From Patiria miniata (Eukaryota; Echinodermata; Asteroidea; Valvatida; Asterinidae), in the NCBI RefSeq assembly GCF_015706575.1, contig NW_024037076.1:2914001-2978000 (forward strand): DNA of 64,000 nt, read 5' to 3'. Positions 1-12,300 of the stretch are shown in pieces (the first letter of the stretch is position 1; every line of letters starts with the position of its first letter). The notes under the pieces are model-generated. The model was not told the DNA's origin and did not search any database. It was given only the letters and a program-made list of their open reading frames with translations. The position numbers and the translations under genes were made by a program.

Positions 1-325
1 GTGTTTGCAATGACTTATCTTTATTGGTCATATATCTTAAATGACTCTAATGAAGGTACGTTTTTAACCCAATTTACTAGAAAACGTGGTACATAATGAA
101 ATGCTGTCTAAGAAAACCGCACGTTTTACGCCGTTTTTGTTTTGTGATCTGTCGTATACAGTGTATTCATAGTACCAAAGTATCTCTATAGGTATAACGC
201 CTGCAATCATTTTGAAACTTTCAAATGGCAAGTATCATAGTATAATACATGCGGTATCGTTATAACATTACATTAAAAGATAACATTACATTAAAAGTAA
301 ATCAAGTTATATCCTCTCATTGCAG

Positions 326-3300
326 AGTATGGAGCTGAGCGCTGCAGATCGTGTCCATTATTTCGGCCAAGCAGAAGGTTAGTAGCCTACAGTTCTCGTA
401 AAATGAATGAAAGCGATTAAGCTTTGCCATGTCAACAGAACAGAAACGATCGAGTTGGTTTATTTCTCTCATTATTTTGCAGCTGTTCTTTTACCTTGGT
501 CTATCATTATTAAAAAGCCAGTGCATCTAGATTTCAATTTTAACTATCGAAAGTTTTTGGTAATAAATTTGTTTCGTTCATATCACAATTTTAAACTGCA
601 CGAAATTTACGGCATGGCGTTTCTGAACCGCTTGTCAGCAGCGTACAGTGCAGCAATCGGTGAAAGAAATAAATGAGAAACCATGTCAAAGTATTATATT
701 TCAAAAATACGGAGAAAAAAGACCAGTGTACAGTGAGAATTACAATATAATGAACACCTCTATGCGTCACCAGTTCAACTTCATGAAATCGATGGCCTAA
801 TTGCTTTTACACTAAACGATTCCTGGAAAGAAATTAAAGACTTAATCCTACGAACCTTAAACCATACCAGTAAGGTAAATCCTTGCCGTGGCAGACCCAT
901 TCCTCCACCTCTATGATGGCCCTTAATGAACCACTTGTCATAGATCACTGACATCCAGCGAATACCAATGATGTCCTTGTAAAAGCCATCGTCTATTGCT
1001 GTGGATATTTTCTCTATTGTTGCGTAAATCTCAAGGCGAAAAATAGTCTACTGTATGGTTTACAAATTGATGCTTCCGAAAATGACCTCCAAAGAATTAG
1101 GTTATAAAAATGGGTGCAATGCAAGTTTGATTTTGACTTTTGGGCCTATCCATAGAAATGAAAATGCGAGTGTGCGCATAATTATTATATCAAACTGATG
1201 CATGAAACAATAATAGCGCATATTAACCCTAACAGAACTCAACCCATCAAACCACAACGGCTTTTTTTGTTGGAATCTGTCCGGATGGGTACAGTTCCCC
1301 TAAACTTGACAGTCTTTACATTGGGTTGGTGCACCTTCAGAATCAGTCAAAAATATGTGTGTGCAGTTTCCCATATGGTGTTGGAATTTGCCAGGATGGG
1401 TATGGTCATTAGTACATCATGCTAGGGAGTTGGGGTTAGCCTTCAAAATTAACAATTGATGGAAACTTTTTTTCGGAGAACTAAACAAATTTTCTGCCGA
1501 ATGTATAAACAATCTTTGAAAGTCGTTCTTCTACTCGCTAAACAGTGCAAGATTTTGAGCTGGTCTCGCCGCAAGTTTCCAAGAGGAGGCGACGGGGCAA
1601 GCACATCGAAGCTAAGAAGGTTGTCTTCGAAGCCTTCGATGAGAGATTCGATATTGCCCTTGAGCCCAAGGTGGGGCTAGTGGACGCAGGAACGCTGGTC
1701 CACGAAGTCGGCAAGGATGGGAAGACGGTGCTGAGTCAACCCAAGGAATACTGTCTGTATGTTGGCAAGTCATTGGACCATAAGGATTCCACTGTGTCCG
1801 CGAGTGACTGCGGCAACAAGGTATAATGATCGAGATTGGCCTTTATGGCTCTGGTAAATTTAAAGTCAGTTAGCGATTATACTTGAAACTTTGAAAATTA
1901 TTGTTTTACAACAAGCGACTTTAAAAAGTAAATAAGTACTATTGCTATTTGGGTTTTATTGCAGATTATTCGATGTTAATTAAAATTACAAAATGAATAC
2001 ATTTTTTCGTTTTTTTGGTTTCCTTTTTGGGGCACATTTTCATTGGAAAAGTAATAAATAAATGTGGAAAAAAAAGTGGAGTGCATGGATCAAAGAAAAA
2101 CTATCGTGCAGCAATTAATGTCTGTCACATTTGGAATGAACAATTATTTTAGAAGAATCTTCTATATTGATTGTATTTCCTTGATTAGCTGCAAGCATCG
2201 ATCGCTACAGACAAGGCAGCGTTCCAGCTGCAACCGCTGAAGACTGAACACAAGGAAAAAGATGGTCCTACCCACATGGTTGTACGAAGGAGTGTCAACA
2301 CTCAAGCATGCAACATGGACGGTCAGTATTTCGGCTCGAGGCGTTCGCCAATATTTATTCTTAAATGTCGAGACGCGCGCGCATTTTGGTAACCCCTATT
2401 GGTCAAAAGAGCATTAGTGTGCGCGTACCACCTGACCACGTGACGGCTCTCAACCAATAAGAATGGGTAAACCGTCTCAGGTATTTATGAATGAATTCAA
2501 ATTGTTATTGCAGGACTATTGTTGATGTACCCTAACGTGGCGCGGCCCCTAACGTGGCGCGGCCCCTAACGTGGCGCACTTGGATTTTTCGCCGGTAGCG
2601 CCTACCTAGAGCAAAATTTTAAACTGAAATTTCACAGAAAGTGAAATTTCATCAAGTTCTAAACGGTCCTGTTCATAAATCGCGAGTTTATTTACCCGTA
2701 ACAAAGTTTAAAGGAAAAGCTATTTTGGCGTGATTTTCCGATTTTTTTTCAAGTGCAAAGTGAACCCTTTGAAAATGCCCTGAAAAATAAGAAAATAATT
2801 TTCTGACAAACATTTGGCTGGGTATGTAAGTAAAGATATTAATTATTTATCAGAATTTATCAAGTTTACAGGAATTCGTAAGTGTTAATTTGGAATTTTC
2901 CAAGATTTATTCAAGTGCGCCACGTTAGGGAACACTCCGCCAATTTGTGCCCAATTTCCGGACACCACCGTTTTTGAATTTCGGATTAAATTTTATGAAA
3001 CTGAAATTGTTCACAGAGGTTAAATAGCAAGCATTGATAAGGTAAAAGTACTAGTATTTCATTGCATGAATTTGAGGTTTGTCAACAAAGAGGTTTGGCA
3101 ACACTACACGAGGAAAGTCGGGTAAGCTTCGAAGTGCGCCACGTTAGGGAACACGACTATATAGAATCGATCGTCTAAATGAAATTGCAAATCTACACGA
3201 TGATCTTACAGACAAGGTTTTTTTTTCAAAGCTGGACTATCTGGCACTTACCTATTTGGTATCTTTTCTCTTTCCTTGCAGCTGAAAGATCCTTGGAGTC

Positions 3301-6300
3301 GACTATGTCCAGACGCAAGAGGTCTACAGCTGAACCGATTTACGTGGATGCTTCGGTTGTAGCAGACGATCTCATGTACAAAACCTACGGCAATGAAACC
3401 AATAACTACCTTCTTACCATTCTCAATCAGGTGAGACTCTGGTTGTAGTTGGTCACTGATATAAATCACGTGACTGCACGTTTAATATTGTGATTGGCTA
3501 TTAAGTTACACAAGTGTCCTACAGTGACTGCCATTCGTCACTCATTTGACACGTGGGATCTTAATAAGGTTTGCTTATATTTCACAATGTGTGCGACAAA
3601 ATATTTCTTTCAACAATTTTATTTAGAATTTCTCTAAAAAAATATTTTGTTTGTTTCATTTGTTTTACTCAGGTCGCTGAATTGCTGAAGGACCCTAGCC
3701 TTGATATCCAAGTCAATTTGAAAATCAGCAATATTAAGATCGTCAAGACGCCACAGGTAAAAAAAATGATTAGAAGTGAAATAGAAATCATGTTTTTGAA
3801 ATGTTGATAACGATAAACGATGCACATGTTGACCAGGGGCAGTTTAAGGACACCGTACAATCTCACAAAATCTCATCTACCCATTAGACACTTGAGGGCG
3901 CTGTGCTTAATTTCATTGGAAAAATGCGGTTTCTTTGAAACTCGGCACACAAGTTGTCTTATCATTAAATTGCTTAATTTTTACGACTTTTATGTGCATT
4001 TAGCTGGATCTATCTTTATCAGAGGAGCTGGAAAAGTCCCTGGAGAGTTTCTGCTCTTGGCAGAAGAAAAGTGATTCCGACATTTCCATTCTTATCACAA
4101 GGTAATCTACGTTTTCATTAGTTTTTGCTTGAAATATTTACCTTCACTAGTTACGATATAGGCTGCAAAGTTAGGCATGATCTTTCCCAGTATGTAGAAA
4201 ATAATCTAGATTAAAAGCCCAGTAACTTGTTAAATAAAGACAGGGGATATTTAGCTGCCCCAGCTTTCTTTTAACGAAGTGGCTATCGTTACGGCACTCG
4301 TTGTTTAGCGCCCTCTACGATATTTTTTTGATACGCACGCAGGTATATAATTATTTGTTTCTCCACGTTTTCTCGAGCAGTGCGCCAGCTGATAGAGGAT
4401 AGGACTTTGCACCGCGAGGTTGCGGGTTCGAATCTCAGTTTTGCACTCGAATTTTTTTCCTTTTCTAACCTGAGGCTTTGGAGGATTTTTTTTTAAAGGG
4501 AAATAAAGTCCGAATTTCATAAAGTTCAAATTCACTTTTTTCCTTCTAATTTTATATTTTCTTGTCATGTTTTTTTATAAAAGTTGCCAGGTTGCAGTCT
4601 ACCGTAACGATAGAAATTGGGAAATGCGTTACGGCTGCCGTAACAATAGCCACTGCGTTCTTTTAATAAATGGTATTTTGCCGGTTAAGAATTAATTAAG
4701 ATGGCCATGGGCGGTGTGTGAGTTTTTTTGGGGGGGGGGGGAGGGAATTGAAAATGTCCTACCGGGGCAACTCTGAACCTTGTTCCTTGCCAACATTGTC
4801 GTTGTGACTTCAATCATATTCACGGGATTGGAATCAAACCATTTCACAATTTTGGACTTTTGTCCCTTGAAAAAAAAATCCTCCACTATCCAGAACCACG
4901 ATTCAGAAAAAGAAAATGTAATAGGCCTAGGCCCTACTCCGTAATTAATGTTGGAGTCACTTTAAAACAGTAAAGAATTTTTAATTTTTGGGGAAAACAA
5001 TTTCATAATGTCGCTAGCCGGAAGTTGAAGCAGAGACCTTTCACTCATGAAATACACGCGCTATCCATTCCACCACAGGTGCTGCACAAATGATGGAGGT
5101 AATTTAATACCTTTGATAATGTAATCCAATTGTTCTTGTATTTGAAAGGCGTGACTTGGTCTCTGGTGGCAACCATAAGGTGACTGGTAAGGCAGCTGAT
5201 GTCGGTGGAGCATGTGACCCAAAGAGGCGTTGTCTGATTGGTCAGGATCACGGACCTAGCGGACTCATCTTTACACTGGCTCACGAGATTGGTCATAGGT
5301 AATGTAGCCAATAGATACAGATCTAAGTTGTCGCTGGCTGAGCCACATACCATTAAAGTTCAGTCAATTTCCAATTCGAAATAGGAATGAAGACTTGGGC
5401 GAGGCCCTAACTTAACGAAACAACCATAACTAAAACTGTGGAAGATGATTACAGTCCCCCAAACAGCACTGGAATTTAAATTGAAGACATTCCAATTCAA
5501 ACATATTTCAAAGTTAAAACATCTTTTAAGTGTGTATAAAGCATTTTGCTCATCACACATGATCTAGCTTTTTGTCAGTGAAACTAACATGAAATAAGTT
5601 TTCTTTATTTGCAGTTTATTGTCTCGTGAACAATTCTCTGAATACTGTCAGATTACAATGCACCAGCAGTATATTTCAAGACTTTCTCATTCTTTGTTAT
5701 ATTGCATGAACAGCCTTGGTATGTACCATGACGGTGGACTGAGTGACTGCGCCAACAAGAAGAACATCATGGCTTCTGTCAACTCCGGAGGGCCTGAGGC
5801 CTTCCGCTGGTCTGAATGCAGCAACAATGACCTCCTCAACTTCCTAGCGTAAGTAACTGTCTTTGTTCAATGAACTCTTTATAGGTTGATGTCTGTCGCT
5901 AGTTAAGGATGAGTAGGTAAAGGGATCTCTTTTGATGATTCTTTATTTTATTGCAGTCGTCCAGAGTCTAAGTGCCTGAAGAACAAACCCAAGTCTCTAC
6001 CTGACTACACTCCGTCATCCATCCCAATGCCTGGCTTTTATTTCAATGCTACTGAGCAGTGTGCCATGACTTACAATGCAAAGAGCACTGTCGCCTCCGA
6101 GGTTCTCAACAAAAAGGTGAGTGAAAAGTTTCATATTTGTGTAGATATGGACCGAAGTATTTGCTCTTGTATTCATTCCTCAAGTTGGAGAAACATTTAA
6201 GGCTTGTTTTATTAACATTAACTTGCATCTTTTAGGAGAAATTATTTTGTTCTTGTTTTTTGTTGTGTGTAGGAAATCTGCACAGCTCTTGTCTGCAAGA

Positions 6301-9300
6301 ACGGCAACGGAATCCCAGAATCCACCAATGTTCCCCCCTTGGATGGAACTCGCTGTGGAACCAAGCGAGATGTAAGTTTTCAGTGCTCTGTGTTCGCAAC
6401 ATTGAGTAGATATTAGAAATAACCATAATTTGGGTGTCACAAGTTTGACCCTGATTGATTCTGGTTTTCCTAGTGGCAGACACTACTTAGATATATTATT
6501 TAAGTTCCAAGTTTGCAACTTTCAGATATTTTGACTAGTGTCGTTACAGCATACATTGCAAAAAACACTGCCACGAATTGCTATAAAAACAGAACCCTCG
6601 TACTCCGAAAGATGTCTGGTCAGACAGATGATATCATTTCTGTTTTAGTCACAATTTTATTGATTTAAAACCTTTTTACCCCCTCAGATTTGCATCCATG
6701 GAGAATGTCTGAAAGTCTACAGCACCATGGATTGTGATGGTGGCCCATGCATTCCATTGTAAGCTCTCAGAATCTTACACTGTTCTTTAGTTTTTCTTAG
6801 AGTAACTTTCGGCTGTCACAGGTTTGATTTATCAAGAGAGACCTCCGGCATCCTTAAAATCACTTCAATGTTCACTTAAAGAGAATATCTAACCTTACTG
6901 CTTGGTCGTTACTGCATGGATGAGCAGCTACACACTTAAAGGAAAGCCAAGATAAGCCTCCGATAGGCAAAAAAGCATCCTTTAAAGATTATCATTGCAA
7001 GTCTATGAGTTTGTATCTTCCATTACAAATACAAAATCTGGTGTACTGACAAATAACGCAGTCCAAGTGTAACAGTTTTGCCGACATGAAGTTGGAATTC
7101 AGTACAAATTGGCGTTATTGTTTAAGTTAAAGAAAACAATGTAGTGTATAGTGTTTTGGCATATTTCATGAAAACCCTTCATTGTTCCGTTTGCATATAT
7201 TTTTGTTATAAACAAGTATAAGAAACCTAAAAATCAAATCAATCTTTAGACCATGGTGTCCTTTTGTATGCTTCATTTGTCCAACCATTTGATGATTTTC
7301 ACCTGTTTGTTATTCACTGCAGCTGGCTTGCAGGCAGTTATACTTGTCAGAATTCCACTTCGTGCGTGGCGACCCGCTCGGTTCTCTGCGTCGAGGAACA
7401 TGACGACGGTACAACCCGACGAGTTCTAGATCTTACACGGTGCCCAAATGAAGTACCAACAGATACAGGAATTTGTCCGGATGATCCATGCAGGTTAGAT
7501 GTGACACAGATCGAGACAACTTGCACGCGAAAAAGTCTGTTTTTCTTCTGATTTTTTCTTCTTTTCTTCTTGTTCTTCAATTCCCCTGACTTTGAACATG
7601 TTTCATATTCAGTGCCACCTTTGACATTAAACAGACTCCGATCTTGATGAAACGTAACAATCAAAGACCATATAGTGAAGATGGTCGTAGAGATGGACGT
7701 CATGGTGACGTCATCACATATAAGGTGCAACTTACAACTTACGATATCTAGAGAATGACCAGGCCTATCTGGTTGAAACTTTGTAGGTACATGTACATAG
7801 TGACGACATGAATATTTGAATGTATTACACAAATTTCCATTTTCTGAACTAATTTGTTGTAGTGACCATTGTCGAATCACTGGCATATATCAATATTAGA
7901 TCAGAAAAAAAATATGGCCTCTCAAACTTTTAATTTCAGAAGAACATTATGCATCAGTGTTTAATGTACTAGACTTCAAGAGTCATTGAAAATGACTTCG
8001 GTTGCAGTTATTTTCTTTTGTTGTAGTTGCTTCTAGTGTTCCAAGCATTAAACTTTTTGTTTTAACTTTCAGATCAGTTTGGAATGCCAGTTTGTAAGGA
8101 TAAAGATTTAAGTGATGTTCAAACTGACAGGTTCCTGGGTTCCATCCTTTTCCTCCTCGTTAAGGTTTTCCTTCATCACGGGAGAATATGGTACCTGCTC
8201 GGTAACCTGTGGAACTGGTCTCCAAGTCAGGAATGTGGATTGCCAAGATCGTTCTCAGGAGATTCCGACCACAGTCAACGATGCCCTGTGCCAAGAAGCC
8301 AAACCGTTGACGACACAAGTCTGCATTCTGCCTGCCTGTCCAGTCAACTCGTACAGCTATGCTGTGGGACAGTTCCTGGAGGTAAAACACGGCTTTCTTA
8401 GGTTTACAATCAGTTACATCGTTGTCAGTGCAAACAAATCGCAACTGCCAAATTTGTCAAACACTTGGAAGCTTTTTGTGGATTTTTATTCAGATTTACT
8501 CGTAGATTATTACTACTATTATTGAACTATTCAATTGAATATTTCATGAAACTAAAAACTGATAATTTCCAACTTGTGAACATACATTGTTCTCCTGATT
8601 CTCGGTTCTTGTAGTGCTCGGTGACATGTGGGACTGGTGTTCAGCTACGATCAGTGACTTGCCAAGACAATGTCGGTGAAGCCGTGGCGGAAGTGTTCTG
8701 TATTCAACTGGGTCTATTCAGACCATCCACTACTCAGAATTGTGACACTGGTATCAGCTGTGGACTCCGCTACGTCGCTGGCCCTTATGCCACGGTAAGG
8801 TTTTGTAACAATAGATTTTGAAATCTCAAATATCCTCTTAAAGTAAATCAATTTTTTATCATTAAGTGGCAGAGTTAACTTTTTTTTCAATGTTCTTCTT
8901 TTGTCTGCAGTGCTCGGTCACCTGCGGCTCGGGTACGCGTACCCGCATGATCTACTGTGTGAACGATAACAATTTGGTCGTAGCTCTTGCTCGGTGCGAG
9001 GATGCTCAGCTGGAAGAACTGCCTCTTACGACCAGTTGTGACCAGGAAGCGTGCCCTTCTCCTGTCTACACCGCGCTCAGGGGATCGTGGTCTGAGGTAT
9101 TGGGATCATTTAGTGATTTCTTGTACCAGTCAGTGTAGTAAAGTGTTTCCTGTCAAGGTTCGAACCCCCGTGCCATGGCACGCGAGTGGAAGACCGTAAC
9201 CATGGGACCACAGCACTCCACTTTCTATAAATTTTTATAGAATTTTATAGAATTTTTATTTAGCAAATGCTCCCCATAAATAATATTTTTGTTCCTTCAT

Positions 9301-12300
9301 TTATTTTGTTCTTTATATTCATAACAGTGCTCGGTTACATGTGGGCTAGGCACGGAGACCAGATTTGTGGCGTGCCGCAATAACGATGTGGACGTTGACG
9401 TGCAGAACTGCATTGATGCAGGATTGACTGACTTGGAGACGTTGAGGGTTTGCACACGGCCGACCTGCCAACCGGAGTATCGCTTTGAAGCTGGTGCATT
9501 TAGTGATGTAAGTCTAAAATTAAGGAATTTTTACTGTGTCCTTTAGGACTGTTGCTTTTTGACTTATTCACGGTAGTAAAAAGTCTTGTCTAGTGTTAAA
9601 GCCATTCCTTATAAAAAAACATTGTACTTTTAGTATGACTTACTGTTCAGTGATGCAGTGGTACAGGCATGGTATGCTTAGTGCTTTTGTACAGCTAGTT
9701 CAGAAACCTGCAGAAAATTACTCAGGTGGGACTCGAACCCATAACCTCCTGCTTACTAATTCAGATGTCTCGCCCCTTGACCGTTGAGGTTGTCTGATTT
9801 TGGCCCACTGGTTTGAAACTGATATAATTTGCTGGTACTTGCTTTGGTTTCATACCACAGTGTTCAGTGACCTGTGGCACCGGACTACGCATCCGTGATG
9901 TCCAGTGTTTGGACCAAGACGACGTGGCAGTAGCCATCGATAACTGTCTGGCCATCGGCTTGACACCGCCACCAAACACCATGGAGTGCACTCTGGAAGA
10001 CTGCCCAACCTACATCTATCAAGTCGGTGAATTTGGAGCTGTAAGTAACCACCTCCCAATAGTGACGTCAACAGATTAGGCAACTGCTTAAAACAGGGCT
10101 ACATTTGACGTTCTGGAAGTCCACGGTTCTAATCCTATCAGTGCTTTCTGAGAAGACTGCCAATAACATAGCTTGGTCGCTTAGTCAGTAGAGCACCCGT
10201 ATATTGTTCTGTAGGTCCACGGTTCAAATTCTCCTTCAGGCTCATTTCAGAAGACTGCCAGGATTGGTTGGTAGAGCACCAGAACTGTGTTCTGTAGGTC
10301 CAAGATTCGAATCCAATTCAGTCTTATAACAATTTCCATAGCTTGGTGGAAAGAGCCCAGTGTGGCACCTTTTAAGTCAGAGGTTCAAATCCTGTTGGAC
10401 TTCTTTAAAAGACTGCAAACACATGTTGGATATCTTTGACCATGGAACACCAGTATTGTGCTGAGTTGGCGTAAGGTTCGAACCTATTTTACTCTCATTT
10501 GTTTCCTTCCATGCCAACAGTGTACTGAGGAATGTGGAGATGGTCTGCAGCTTCGTGCCGTGGTCTGTGTTAATAACGACACCAAGGCTGTCGTGGATGA
10601 TGCAAACTGTCCTGGACAGAAGCCTGCCTCAACACAGCCTTGCAATCTCATGCCTTGTAACACCCTGTAAGTTGGTTGGATGGAGTCTTGTAGCGGAGTC
10701 TATCACAAGGCCGTCCCTAGACTGTAGCCAACAATGCCAAGAAATTACAAATGCATACAAATGTTCATAACTATACGTTATATATTAAGCAGTGTTTACA
10801 TTGGTGAGGCATTGGTACAGCAAAGATTTGATTTGTGATGGAGTGTCTAACCTTTGACCTGTATCTTTGACCTTTGACCTTTCTCCCTCCAGGCTTCAGT
10901 TTGTCACCAGTCCTTTCAGTGCCTGTAACTGCAGCGGTCTGCAAACACGTATTGTCATCTGTATCCAGCGTGTGGGTATCGTCTTGGAGCAAGTCTCCAC
11001 ACAGAATTGCTTGGATGCTGGTCTTGAAGCCCTACCGACCACTCAGGATTGCCCCCCACCAGCAGACTGCGTCCAACCCAATCCTGTCTGGCAGACCACT
11101 GAATGGAGCCAGGTAATGATAGAACAGCAGTTGATTTCTGATTATGATACTAAGAAATCCTCAAAAAGGCCCTAGGCACTGTAGCTCGCAAGCCTGAAGA
11201 AACCTGTAGAGAGAAGACAATGAGAAGAAGCTACAGTTTTAGAGGTGGGAGGAAAACCCCAGAATATTCTGGGGGCTGGGGAGAACCCACGGAATCAGGT
11301 AGGGACTGAAACCCAATCCAAATGTGGACCGGGGCGGTATTCGAACCCGGGTCACAGCAGTGGAAGGCGAGGAAAGTACCGCTGTGCCAACCCGACTCCC
11401 TAGGCCTGCCGAGTCTGGCTAGACCCTGCAGTTTGAAAGCACTTTCAACAGTTTCGAACATTTCAAGAAATGTAATTTCCCTCAACATGTCAATTTTTTG
11501 TTATTGCTGCGTAGTGCCCAGTAACTTGTGGCGTCGGTACCCAGACTCGACTGGTTTACTGCATCGCACAGCCAGGATCGACCGATATCGTTGATGATTC
11601 AGAGTGTGTTGCTGGGGACAAGCCACCAACGACACAGGAATGCGACACGGAAGTCGTATGCCCAACTGCGTAAGTCAAACACAAACTCAACTGAACTACG
11701 TGTATTAGTTTTAACAAATGAAATCTAGAAATGTACCAAGAGGTGCTTGAAAGAAGAACGTGGTTACTGACGTGTTTCCAGCTCTGTGCTTGAAGTCATT
11801 GTTAATGTTTCATTCTCAGCTACCTGTGGTTGACCTACGGCTGGGGAGCATGCAGCGTGACCTGCGGCGAAGGCTTCGAGTCGCGTGATGTCTTCTGCTT
11901 CAGTCTGGGAACTAACATCGTCCAGGTTGAAGACTCGCTCTGTAACGCTGGAGAGAAACCCAACACTGTCCGGCCATGTAGTCTGGCGCCGTGCACTGCA
12001 TCATGGACAACATCAGGCTGGACTGAGGTAACATTCCATCTTAATATCCAGACAGGTTTATTTAAAAACATTATGCGGGATTGGATAAGAACTTGGCCAT
12101 TCACACATTACGTGAGACTTTGCGACTCTTTGACGTCAGAGCAGAAAAAGTGTCATCATTGGATTCCTTCACAATGGGAATTTAAGATGAAATCTTTCGG
12201 AAATTAGGGTAAAGAAGTTCTTGTTCAATGTCTCTAGTCGCTATGATGTTCCTATCAAAAGCTTTCTTGAAGACTAAGAAAACAATGTGTTAAGCTGGTG

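Larger units (their letters stand above)
326..3321 (+). other. ADAMTS-like gene: propeptide exons with two polybasic sites
   Basis: Exons 326-377, 1546-1820, 2189-2321 and the start of 3282-3430 encode a reprolysin-type propeptide. Counting from the first visible codon there is a KRRRR run at residues 30-34 and a classical furin site RRKR at 164-167, followed directly by the start of the protease domain (STAEPIYVDASVV). A lone Cys in the segment RSVNTQACNMD could act as the cysteine switch seen in this family; that role is inferred. In-frame ATG 329-331 lies just inside the first exon, but the upstream acceptor and the missing signal peptide argue that it is not the true start. Confidence 0.8.

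Noticed and set aside
7347-7886. Antisense open frame of about 179 codons
   Set aside because: It overlaps a well-supported coding exon on the plus strand (7323-7493) and contains low-complexity Lys/Arg; no family recognised.
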